Shown here: positions 24,952 to 30,730 of the stretch, in pieces
How positions within the stretch are numbered: the first letter of the stretch is position 1
Layout of the letters: each line of letters begins with the position of its first letter
NCBI GenBank assembly: GCA_902797175.1
Contig: CADBRX010000186.1
Location: 1 to 33,466 of the forward strand
Direction of reading: 5' to 3'
Length of the DNA stretch: 33,466 nucleotides
Source of the DNA: an uncultured Coriobacteriaceae bacterium
Lineage (GTDB): Bacteria; Actinomycetota; Coriobacteriia; Coriobacteriales; Atopobiaceae
The notes under the pieces: model-generated
Databases searched by the model: none
What the model saw: only the letters and a program-made list of their open reading frames with translations
Told to the model about the DNA's origin: nothing
Made by a program: the position numbers and the translations under genes

Positions 24952-25832
24952 GTGACACAGAGCGGGGCGGGGGCGTGGAGATGAACAAAGAGTTCTTGCG
25001 CAACGTATGCATGTGGCTGGCTGCACATGGCTACTGCAACGTGCGGGAGGGCTACGAGCCATCTATGGAGCGGTTCAGGGACCCGCGCAACGGCAGCACG
25101 ATTACCCCAGAGGAATACGCATACCTGCTGTTTGCCAACCCAGAGCAAGCGCCAAAAGAGTTCAGGGCAGCTTTCATCGACCCGCCGCAGCAGGTTGGGC
25201 CAGAGATCCTAACGGCAATGCTCAGGGCCGCAGGGTTTCCCGCATTCATTGCGACACGAGCACCCAGCAGCACGGTACCGGAGCACGGCAAGATTGAAGA
25301 GTGGGCCGACCGCTACGGGGAAGCAGCGCCGTGGCTATGGGTGATGGGCGGCAGCGACACAGAGAGGACAACCGTTCTCGCATGGGCCGCTATCGACGTT
25401 AGCAGCGCCATGGGCGCTGGGGTGCCGCCGATTGGCGCAATTGTCTACAAGCACTTACGCGACCTTTGCGAAGAGGTCAATTCGGCAGATCTGTACGGAG
25501 AGAACAGCAAGCACAACGCCATGAAGCCTTACAAGACTTGTGCCGTGCTGATTATCGACGGCATGGGCGAGGAACGTCACGGAGCACGGGAGCTGGACAC
25601 GATACGGCAGGTTGTCGATGCACGTTGCCGCAACTTGTTACCCACCGTGTTTGCATCTGCAATGGGCCTAAAGGATTGGGCTAGCACCTACGGGGGAGCC
25701 GACTACACCCAGGCACACAAGACCGCAGCGCAGATAGCCGAGGGCCTTTGCTCTTTCGCTGAGGGCATTAGCAAGTCCGAGACGGCAGCGACAGTGGCCC
25801 AGCACGTCATAGACCTAGGCACAGTGGCTTAA
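24948..25832 (+). CDS. DnaC-like AAA+ protein with degenerate Walker A
   Basis: 294 residues. The C-terminal two thirds follow the DnaC/IstB helicase-loader plan: WLWVMGGSDTERTT (130-142) stands where LxxxGPxGxGKT is expected, AVLIIDGMGEE (199-209) is the Walker B strand, and RCRNLLPTVFASAMGLKDW matches the sensor-1 region (usually NxxPTIFTSN). In the P-loop position the conserved Gly-Lys pair is Glu139-Arg140, so nucleotide binding is probably weak or lost. The second Walker B acid of DnaC (IIDD) is Gly here. The N-terminal 115 residues are element-specific and may bind the initiator or host helicase. AGGAGG lies 8 nt before the ATG. It could be a DnaB loader working without ATP, or a decoy that takes over the host helicase; both are inferences. 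Confidence 0.65.
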   Translation: MSDTERGGGVEMNKEFLRNVCMWLAAHGYCNVREGYEPSMERFRDPRNGSTITPEEYAYLLFANPEQAPKEFRAAFIDPPQQVGPEILTAMLRAAGFPAFIATRAPSSTVPEHGKIEEWADRYGEAAPWLWVMGGSDTERTTVLAWAAIDVSSAMGAGVPPIGAIVYKHLRDLCEEVNSADLYGENSKHNAMKPYKTCAVLIIDGMGEERHGARELDTIRQVVDARCRNLLPTVFASAMGLKDWASTYGGADYTQAHKTAAQIAEGLCSFAEGISKSETAATVAQHVIDLGTVA

Positions 25833-25865
25833 ACGTAAGCAGGCTGATATCTCTTGCTCATGGCT

Positions 25866-25890
25866 AGGGGCTGTTTACAAGACAGCCCCT
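25866..25890 (+). terminator. Terminator after the DnaC-like gene
   Basis: 9-bp perfect stem AGGGGCTGT/ACAGCCCCT, loop TTACAAG, followed by TTACT. Located 34 nt past the stop. Confidence 0.8.
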
Positions 25891-26487
25891 TTACTATGCA
25901 GATAAGTTACGGGAGCAGATTGGAAACACCACATCAGGTACCCCCCCCCTATTTCCTAAGCAGATATCGCCATCTGGGACCAATGGGGGAACCTAAAAAA
26001 AGTCGCGTGCCATAGTTTCAAAAGTGGGTGGTGTTACGCAGAGCCTGAAAAGGGCGGATAATGCGAGTTTTTCACCCCTAATGCCCCGCTTTGTCTGGGA
26101 AGTGCAAGCAATGCGAGGGCTATCGCTGACAATGCCAACCGCCCAGATCTGGGAGCTAGTCGGTATACCGACCACCAACGCAGGGGTGCGGGGTCTCCCC
26201 CGCTATGTGTCGCCGTACGTACAAGACACGATTCTTGCAATACCGTACGCACAGACCTAAAACAATAAACTATTGATGAAAAGGACCGCACAAAGAACGA
26301 AATTGGGAACGAATGTTCCTATATGAAGGCAATCTGTTATTGCTTTTTCATCAGAAGATTTTTTATTTATGCTCGTTTACCTGCGGTTTCACATTTGTTT
26401 CACGTGTTTTCTGTTGCTTACTTTACATAATATGCATTATCACAGTTTCTAACATCTAGATTCTCACCAATCTAGATATCTGTTTTG
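25891..26487. other. Long non-coding region dense in inverted repeats
   Basis: About 600 nt with no ORF carrying a ribosome site. It holds a C9 run (25941-25949); the perfect palindrome GTCGGTATACCGAC (26159-26172); hairpin GCGGGG/CCCCGC (26188-26203); a CAAGA/TCTTG hairpin flanked by CGTACG at 26214 and 26244; CAATA/TATTG (26263-26275); and GGAACGAATGTTCC. The right half (26260-26487) is strongly AT-rich. In a small mobile element such a block could be a single-strand origin, transfer origin, packaging site or complex operator. Confidence 0.6.
26306..26319. promoter_or_regulatory. LexA (SOS)-box-like palindrome
   Basis: GGAACGAATGTTCC contains GAAC-N4-GTTC, the core of the Gram-positive LexA/DinR box (CGAAC-N4-GTTCG). 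The outermost pair is G/C instead of C/G. A direct repeat GAACGAA sits at 26295 and 26307. SOS control of induction is common for integrative elements, but no promoter is clearly tied to this site. Confidence 0.45.
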
Positions 26488-26496
26488 TGGTAGAAT
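26454..26496 (+). promoter_or_regulatory. Operator overlapping an extended -10 promoter
   Basis: Perfect inverted repeat ATCTAGATT-N6-AATCTAGAT (26454-26462, 26469-26477), then the extended -10 TGGTAGAAT at 26488-26496. The repeat covers the -35 position, so a bound dimer would block RNA polymerase. The first gene downstream is a ribbon-helix-helix protein, a natural candidate for autoregulation. Confidence 0.65.
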
Positions 26497-26536
26497 GGAT
26501 GGTAGCTGTACACCTACAAGCGAAGAAAGGATGAAC

Positions 26537-26776
26537 ATGGCAGGTAGGCCAAAGGCAACCGAGAAAAAGACCACGTTGAGCATCAATAGGGGCCTGAGTG
26601 GATGGCTAGAGTTTCGCGGACGCGACTACAGCAGGGGTGTATCCGAGTACCTTAATTCCCTGGCTGAGCGAGATCGTGAAACCGTGCTGACCGAGGGCGG
26701 AGAAGTGGCAGAGCGCTACAAGGCGTTTTGCAGGGCCGTTGGCTACGACGAAGAGCTAGACAGCCTAGGCAAGTAG
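26537..26776 (+). CDS. Ribbon-helix-helix (Arc/CopG-like) DNA-binding protein
   Basis: 79 residues. A basic start MAGRPKATEKKTTLSINRGL gives the beta-strand (TTLSI), then two helices (SGWLEFRGRD and RGVSEYLNSLAERDRETVL) as in dimeric RHH repressors, followed by an acidic tail. ATG 26537 is chosen because AAAGG ends 6 nt upstream; the ATG at 26531 is too close to it. A perfect inverted repeat overlaps its promoter, suggesting it represses itself and perhaps the element's other promoters. Copy-number control (CopG-like) would fit an element with an iteron origin, but that is an inference. Confidence 0.72.
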   Translation: MAGRPKATEKKTTLSINRGLSGWLEFRGRDYSRGVSEYLNSLAERDRETVLTEGGEVAERYKAFCRAVGYDEELDSLGK

Positions 26777-26790
26777 AACAGGCTGAAAAA

Positions 26791-26826
26791 TGCCCACCTA
26801 CGCCATCGGGGGGGGCAAGGTGGGCA
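26791..26826. repeat. Hairpin between RHH gene and the 85-aa gene
   Basis: TGCCCACCT/AGGTGGGCA (9 bp, 26791-26799 with 26818-26826), with an 8-G run in the loop. There is no T-tract; it may attenuate or stabilise the mRNA. Confidence 0.6.
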
Positions 26827-26866
26827 AGGGCAGCGCCGATGAAGGCGCAGAAAGAAGGGTAGCACG

Positions 26867-27124
26867 ATGAATGCAGTAAAGACCAGCGGGAGTGAACTTC
26901 TCGACATGGTAGACGATACCGCCGACAAACTTCACCAGCTCCGCATGCTGGGGGATTTGCTCATGGGTTATAGCTCCGGCGAATCCCTCACGCTGACAGC
27001 CGATGCACTCGACGGAATTGTTTACACGATCAACGGCATAGAAGAGTCGTTGCACGCTCTGACGGACGGGGTTCTCGACATGTTTTCTAGTGCCGACAAT
27101 GCCGATCTCTATGCGGAGGTGTAG
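26867..27124 (+). CDS. Element protein of unknown function (85 aa)
   Basis: Acidic, wholly helical-looking protein (SGSELLDMVDDTADKLHQLR, then a second and third helix ending MFSSADNADLYAEV), with leucine heptads that could form a small coiled-coil dimer. No DNA-binding motif and no membrane segment. The same leader TAGCACGATG occurs before it and before the next gene, which begins 4 nt after its stop, so the two are co-translated. No family recognised. Confidence 0.65.
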   Translation: MNAVKTSGSELLDMVDDTADKLHQLRMLGDLLMGYSSGESLTLTADALDGIVYTINGIEESLHALTDGVLDMFSSADNADLYAEV

Positions 27125-27128
27125 CACG

Positions 27129-27374
27129 ATGATTGATCAGCAACCAATCACAATGCCCAACAGATCCGCTGCTTTTCTGCGAGCCAAACGTGAATCGCTG
27201 GGGCTATCAGTCCGTGAAGCCGCTGAGCGAATTGGGATATCAGCGCAGACGCTAAGACGCTACGAGCACCAGGGCCTTAGCAGTCGCGTTAGGTTTAGCC
27301 GTGTCGATAGGCTTTGCTGTGCATACAGCATCAGCGTTAATCATCTCTTGTCACTCGCAATGCAGCCGGCATAG
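27129..27374 (+). CDS. XRE-family helix-turn-helix protein
   Basis: 81 residues. SAAFLRAKRESLGLSVREAA and ERIGISAQTLRRYEHQG form a clear Cro/CI-type helix-turn-helix, with the recognition helix ISAQTLRRYE, and SRVDRLCCAYSISVNHLLSL completes the five-helix fold. No dimerisation or protease domain follows, so it is a Cro-sized regulator. ATG 27129 is supported by GAGGTG 7 nt upstream. Last gene before a terminator; probably acts in the element's maintenance switch, partner and operator unknown. Confidence 0.82.
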   Translation: MIDQQPITMPNRSAAFLRAKRESLGLSVREAAERIGISAQTLRRYEHQGLSSRVRFSRVDRLCCAYSISVNHLLSLAMQPA

Positions 27375-27401
27375 CAGACGGCACCACGAACCGCACCACA
27401 T

Positions 27402-27429
27402 ACCCGCCCCGCTAATCAGTAGGGCGGGT
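27402..27429 (+). terminator. Terminator after the XRE gene
   Basis: ACCCGCCC/GGGCGGGT stem (8 bp), 12-nt loop, followed by TTCTTTG. Closes the RHH - unknown - XRE transcript. Confidence 0.85.
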
Positions 27430-27434
27430 TTCTT

Positions 27435-27790
27435 TGTCCGCTGGCTTGCTGAGAGGGCAAATTAGGGGCCTAATCATGCTATGCGGACAATTAGCCGAGA
27501 ACTGTAGAGAGCGCCCAAATTCGGGATTACATGAAGCCATACGAAGCCGTATAAGGTCATTCAAGCGCCCCCAACGTCCCCACAGTCACCATTCCCGAAT
27601 CAACCAATTGCCCCCATAGAGGGCAAAGGACAGACACCCCCACCTTTTTGCTATCTGGAAAATACGCTGCACGTCCCATGTGCTCTGCATTTTTGCTCAA
27701 ACGCTCAAGAACGAAACTGGCCTATTGGGGTGCGTCTATCTCCCCTACCACCACACCAGAGAACCGCCTAAAGGGTTACGAAACGCCAAT
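27435..27790. other. Non-coding right end of the element
   Basis: 356 nt with no supportable gene. Contains the palindrome TTAGGGGCCTAA (27463-27474), an ATTCGGGAT...ATTCCCGAAT pair about 65 nt apart (27517-27600), and TGCCC/GGGCA near 27609-27622. These could be protein-binding or folding sites linked to the attachment region. Confidence 0.4.
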
Positions 27791-27822
27791 GTAGGGCAAA
27801 TGTAGGGCATGAGCGTAGGGCA
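27791..27822. repeat. Right arm-type sites: three GTAGGGCA repeats
   Basis: GTAGGGCA at 27791, 27802 and 27815, in the same orientation and nearly the same spacing as the three at the left end. About 60-95 nt from attR, a normal distance for integrase arm sites. Confidence 0.75.
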
Positions 27823-27842
27823 AAACAGCCAACTAAAGCAAA

Positions 27843-27872
27843 CAGGCCAGACGCTTTTTGCTGTCTGACCTG
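27843..27872 (-). terminator. Element-supplied terminator for tRNA-Thr
   Basis: Stem CAGGTCAGAC/GTCTGGCCTG (10 bp with one G-T), loop AGCAAAAAGC, then TTTGCTTTAG on the minus strand. It lies 11 nt past the tRNA 3' end. It starts with the same AGGTCAGA as the native terminator at 21491, so the island seems to replace the signal it displaced. Confidence 0.7.
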
Positions 27873-27883
27873 CGAAAATGTGA

Positions 27884-27928
27884 TGGAGCCAGCTATCAGA
27901 CTCGAACTGATGACCCCCGCTTTACGAG
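27884..27928. other. attR: 45-bp direct repeat within tRNA-Thr
   Basis: Perfect copy of 21528-21572. It makes up the 3' part of the intact tRNA, from CCA to the anticodon loop. Confidence 0.95.
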
Positions 27929-27959
27929 AGCGGTGCTCTACCGACTGAGCTAAGCTGGC
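27884..27959 (-). tRNA. tRNA-Thr (anticodon CGU)
   Basis: 76 nt including an encoded CCA. Acceptor stem GCCAGCT/AGCTGGC; D arm GCTC...GAGC; anticodon stem CCGCT/AGCGG with loop CTCGTAA (anticodon CGT in DNA); T arm ATCAG-TTCGAGT-CTGAT. All stems pair fully, so the gene is functional. It reads the ACG codon, frequent in high-GC genomes. Its 3' half is supplied by the integrated element. Confidence 0.96.
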
Positions 27960-27975
27960 GCTTCCGCGATGAATG

Positions 27976-28005
27976 ATTATCGCACTCCTTGGGGGCGTCC
28001 GTCAA
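27976..28005 (-). promoter_or_regulatory. tRNA-Thr promoter
   Basis: On the minus strand TTGACG (28000-28005), an 18-nt spacer and GATAAT (27976-27981), 16 nt before the tRNA. The hexamers match consensus at 5 of 6 positions each. The promoter is on the chromosomal side, unaffected by the insertion. Confidence 0.75.
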
Positions 28006-28314
28006 CTGTCAGCTGACGAGGCCCCAACCACCTCCATCGCTCCATGAAAAGGGCAAGCGAGCCGGGACGCTCTTCAAGCGGCTTTACGCCGTCAAAAGCG
28101 GCCAGCGGCGCAGCCGTCTGCGTAGCCACACAAGGCGCCGCAAGCCGATTTCTCGCAGACGCGCCCACAAGGGACGCACCCGCTCGCTCTCATATGATGT
28201 TAGCAGACAAGCAAGCTGATCGAGTTATCGGCCGAGAATGTCGTGGGCAGGGAGAAGCTCCCTACCGCTACTCGACGATGGAGATGCGCCCTCGCCCGAG
28301 GCCCGGCCTTAGAC
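28006..28314. other. Intergenic spacer, tRNA-Thr to paralogue B
   Basis: 309 nt with no gene I can support. Short open frames here are Arg/Ser-rich with no ribosome site. No clear terminator follows paralogue B; GGGAGAAGCTCCC (28251-28263) is a short candidate hairpin. Confidence 0.4.
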
Positions 28315-29187
28315 TCACAGGGAAAGCGACGAGATGGTGATGGCCGAGTTGGCGAGCAGGCCATTCACATAGTCGGTCCACTGGGCGGAGTAGTCTGCCT
28401 GCCTGGCAACATGCTGCTGGTATGCGGTGTAGTAGGCCTGCTGGGCCGCCTCGTAGGTCGCTCCGTCGGACGTGATCTCGTAGTCGGCAAGCGACGTCGC
28501 GAAGGGACCATCGGAAGACGCCCACGTGTCAGCCTCGGCATCCCACTCGTCGCCCGCAAGGCCGATGATGTAGGACGCATACTCAGGCAGCATGGTCACC
28601 TCTTCGCCCAGCTCGGGCTCTGCCGGGGGCTGGGGCTCCTCGCCCACGCCTTCGGACAGCACGTGATCGCGCAGGCGCGACATGAGTGCCGCCTCACGCA
28701 GAAGCACGCCTGCCGCATCCTGCTCCATGCCGTAGCCGGTGGCAATCGTCGAAAGGTCGGTCGTCCCAAAGGTTGCCTCGGCGTACGCGTCCACGTCCTC
28801 ATCGGAAACCGTGACGCCCTGACGCTCGGCCTCCGCCGTGATGACCTTGCTGCGGGCAACCGCGAGCACGCTCTCTGCGGAGGGCACGCGGTAGGTGCCA
28901 TCGGACTTCTTGACGGAATCAAGAGAGCCGCTCTCCATGATCGCGTCACGATAGGTCAGCTCGTAGCTCTTGCCGTCAAGCGTATAGGTGGCAACGACGT
29001 CGTCAAGCTCACCTTCAGCCAGCGAAGTCTTCTGTCCAGGCGCCATCCCGGAAAGGCCGCCCGCAATACCGCCAAGGAGGAAGTGGCCGATCGCACAACC
29101 CACAAGCAGGGAGGCAAGCACCAGAGCGATGACCGTCGGCAGGCCGATGCCACGTGGCGCCGTCTGCTCACCGCGATACCGTGGCAT
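28315..29187 (-). CDS. Membrane-anchored protein, paralogue B
   Basis: 290 residues. A short cytoplasmic tail and one membrane helix (TVIALVLASLLVGCAIGHFL) precede an extracellular domain that matches paralogue A (20233-21342) along its whole length: YTLDGKSYELTYRDAI against FTFDGKTEEISIRDAI, VLAVARSKVI against ALAVARSRII, and YIIGLAGDEWD against YIIELAGDEWD. It lacks the long acidic cytoplasmic tail of A. Function unknown; the SurA-like chaperone helix pattern is again present without a PPIase domain. It starts 2 nt after the HEAT-like gene stop, so it belongs to that transcript. Confidence 0.82.
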   Translation of the reverse strand: MPRYRGEQTAPRGIGLPTVIALVLASLLVGCAIGHFLLGGIAGGLSGMAPGQKTSLAEGELDDVVATYTLDGKSYELTYRDAIMESGSLDSVKKSDGTYRVPSAESVLAVARSKVITAEAERQGVTVSDEDVDAYAEATFGTTDLSTIATGYGMEQDAAGVLLREAALMSRLRDHVLSEGVGEEPQPPAEPELGEEVTMLPEYASYIIGLAGDEWDAEADTWASSDGPFATSLADYEITSDGATYEAAQQAYYTAYQQHVARQADYSAQWTDYVNGLLANSAITISSLSL

Positions 29188-29189
29188 GC

Positions 29190-29813
29190 CTAGGCCCCCT
29201 TTGCCGCAGACACGATCTCTTTGGAGATGATCCGCACGTATCCACGGCCGTTTTCTGCATCAAAGCCCACACGGGAGATGAGCGCGTCGCGCGTCGCTTC
29301 GGAGATGTTGCCGCGGATAAAGTCGGAAAGGGCAAAGAGCATGTCGCGGTATTCGGGGTCCCCGTGATAGCACTGGATCGCCTCGTCAACGATGCCCCAG
29401 ACCTTGTCAGAGCGCTCCGGCGAGCACATCCCCAGCTGGATGAGGAAGCGGAAGGCGGCAAGGCGCACGATGGCAGAGTCCTCGTCAAAGAGCGATGCCT
29501 CCGCCCCGTCATAGGCCTCGTCGACCAACTCGGGATGGGCGGGAGCAAGCTTTGCGAGCGCCGTCAGCACCTCCCAGCGCGTCTGCGCCTCGGGACGATA
29601 GAGCGCGTCGATGAGCTCGTCCGCATAGGGAACGACCGCCTCGGCGTCCTCTTGCGCGATAAGGGCTATGGCGTGCGACGCCTCCTGTCGCTTGCGACGA
29701 TTTGCCCCCGCAAGCACCTCGACGAGCTGGCCCATCTCGGCTTCGGACGCAGGCGCAGCTGCCTGGTTTTCGAGTGCGTCATTTGACTGGGAAGCAACGT
29801 TGTCTTGTGCCAT
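29190..29813 (-). CDS. HEAT-repeat-like protein
   Basis: 207 residues of helical pairs: QEASHAIALIAQEDAEAVVP, TRWEVLTALAKLAPAHPELV and AIVRLAAFRFLIQLG have the spacing of HEAT repeats (about 35-40 residues each). It forms a scaffold or binding surface with no catalytic site. The first 30 residues are low-complexity (Ala, Gln, Asn). ATG 29813 has AGAGG 5 nt upstream, better than the in-frame start at 29843. Cotranscribed with paralogue B, which hints that the two act together at the membrane; this is an inference from order alone. Confidence 0.75.
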   Translation of the reverse strand: MAQDNVASQSNDALENQAAAPASEAEMGQLVEVLAGANRRKRQEASHAIALIAQEDAEAVVPYADELIDALYRPEAQTRWEVLTALAKLAPAHPELVDEAYDGAEASLFDEDSAIVRLAAFRFLIQLGMCSPERSDKVWGIVDEAIQCYHGDPEYRDMLFALSDFIRGNISEATRDALISRVGFDAENGRGYVRIISKEIVSAAKGA

Positions 29814-29894
29814 GAGAACCTCTTCCGATCTATTGCCAGCCACGTTTGGGAATGGCTCAACCCGTCTATTCTAGAGCGAATCAACCTGTTTATT

Positions 29895-30671
29895 CTACTC
29901 GTGAAAGCCGTCCACCATGGCCGTGCCGCTACGCGGGTCCTGATGAATGTCAATCAACCCCAACTTTGCCGCCTCACGCAGGAGCGCCGTGAACGAGCGG
30001 TAGCCGTAGGAGGTCTCCGAAAACTGGGGGCGCTTGCGCTTCATGGTGTCCTTGAGCCTCGAGGCAAGGACGGGACCGTCATCGTCGCGCTGTGCCGCGA
30101 CAATGGACTCAAAGAGCAGCTGGTAGCAGGGGTGCTTCTCTTTGGGGACGACGTTTTCGAAGCTGGGCACCCCGCTCGAGGCGACGATGTCCTCGTAGAA
30201 CAGGAACTCGTCGCAGTTCTCGGCAAGCAGCGAGCTCGTTGCCTCCTTCATGCCGACCCCGATGACCACCTTGCCATATTCCTTGAGCTTGGCCACAAGC
30301 GGCGAGAAGTCGGAGTCTCCAGACAGGACCGCAAAGGTGTCGATGTGGTCGCGCGTAAGGCAGATCTCCACCGCGTCGACCGCCAAGCGGATGTCTGCGG
30401 AGTTCTTGCCCGTAAAGGCCCGGTCGGGAATCTCGATCAGCTCGATGCCGAGCTCATGCAGGGGCGTGATGGCGTCGGGAAAGCGCTGCCAGTCGCAGTA
30501 GGCGCGCTTCGAGACGATCCTGCCCTTGTCGACGAGCCTCTCCAGGATGCACTTCATGTCGGGCATGGGCCCCACTTCCTGGTGGCCATTGCGCTTGCGG
30601 CGTCCCGTCCCCAGCGCAAGGTTCTCATAGTCGATGAGGACGGCGATCGAGCTCTGTGTTGTTTCGTTCAT
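29895..30671 (-). CDS. NYN-domain protein with LOTUS/OST-HTH-like tail
   Basis: 258 residues. The N-terminal NYN (PIN-like) nuclease fold has acidic residues in IAVLIDYENLALG, NSADIRLAVDAVEICL and FAVLSGDSDFSPLVAKLKEY, a full set for metal binding, so RNase activity is expected. The C-terminal 75 residues (CYQLLFESIVAAQ to LREAAKLGLIDIH, with YGYRSFTALL) look like an OST-HTH/LOTUS RNA-binding domain, a common bacterial partner of NYN. The start at 30671 (MNETTQSSIAVL) has only a weak GAGAG upstream; the open frame extends 21 residues further. The RNA target is unknown. Confidence 0.88.
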   Translation of the reverse strand: MNETTQSSIAVLIDYENLALGTGRRKRNGHQEVGPMPDMKCILERLVDKGRIVSKRAYCDWQRFPDAITPLHELGIELIEIPDRAFTGKNSADIRLAVDAVEICLTRDHIDTFAVLSGDSDFSPLVAKLKEYGKVVIGVGMKEATSSLLAENCDEFLFYEDIVASSGVPSFENVVPKEKHPCYQLLFESIVAAQRDDDGPVLASRLKDTMKRKRPQFSETSYGYRSFTALLREAAKLGLIDIHQDPRSGTAMVDGFHE

Positions 30672-30730
30672 GCAGTGGTTTCGTTTCTCTCGTATGCCCC
30701 CAGAAGCCGTCGTGGCATCTGGAAGACACA

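Larger units (their letters stand above)
21528..27928. mobile_element. Integrated replicative island in tRNA-Thr(CGU), about 6.4 kb
   Basis: Bounded by 45-bp direct repeats derived from the tRNA 3' half. The integrase gene lies next to attL, and a functional tRNA is rebuilt at attR. All recognisable genes run on the plus strand: integrase, possible DNA-binding protein, excisionase-like protein, candidate replication initiator followed by iterons and an AT-rich tract, small ORF, DnaC-like protein, then a long non-coding region and three small regulators or unknowns. Its GC is visibly lower than the flanks and its codon choices include many A/T-ending codons. No structural phage, relaxase or FtsK/Tra gene is seen. 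Best described as a small replicating integrative element or phage satellite; transfer would need a helper. Confidence 0.93.

Noticed and set aside
26024..26260. Possible 78-codon gene in the island's non-coding block
   Set aside because: GTG start with no ribosome site; it crosses several perfect palindromes and has no recognisable domain. Not fully excluded.
27434..27619. 61-codon frame after the XRE gene
   Set aside because: Starts with TTG inside the tail of a terminator, and the translation is low-complexity Arg/Ser/His.
19056..27959. Functional link between threonine aldolase and tRNA-Thr
   Set aside because: They are more than 6 kb apart even without the island, on opposite strands, and no T-box or other threonine-sensing element is visible.
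27989..28219. Arg-rich 76-codon frame overlapping the tRNA-Thr promoter
   Set aside because: No ribosome site. It covers the tRNA promoter on the opposite strand, and its Arg/Ser bias is typical of chance frames.
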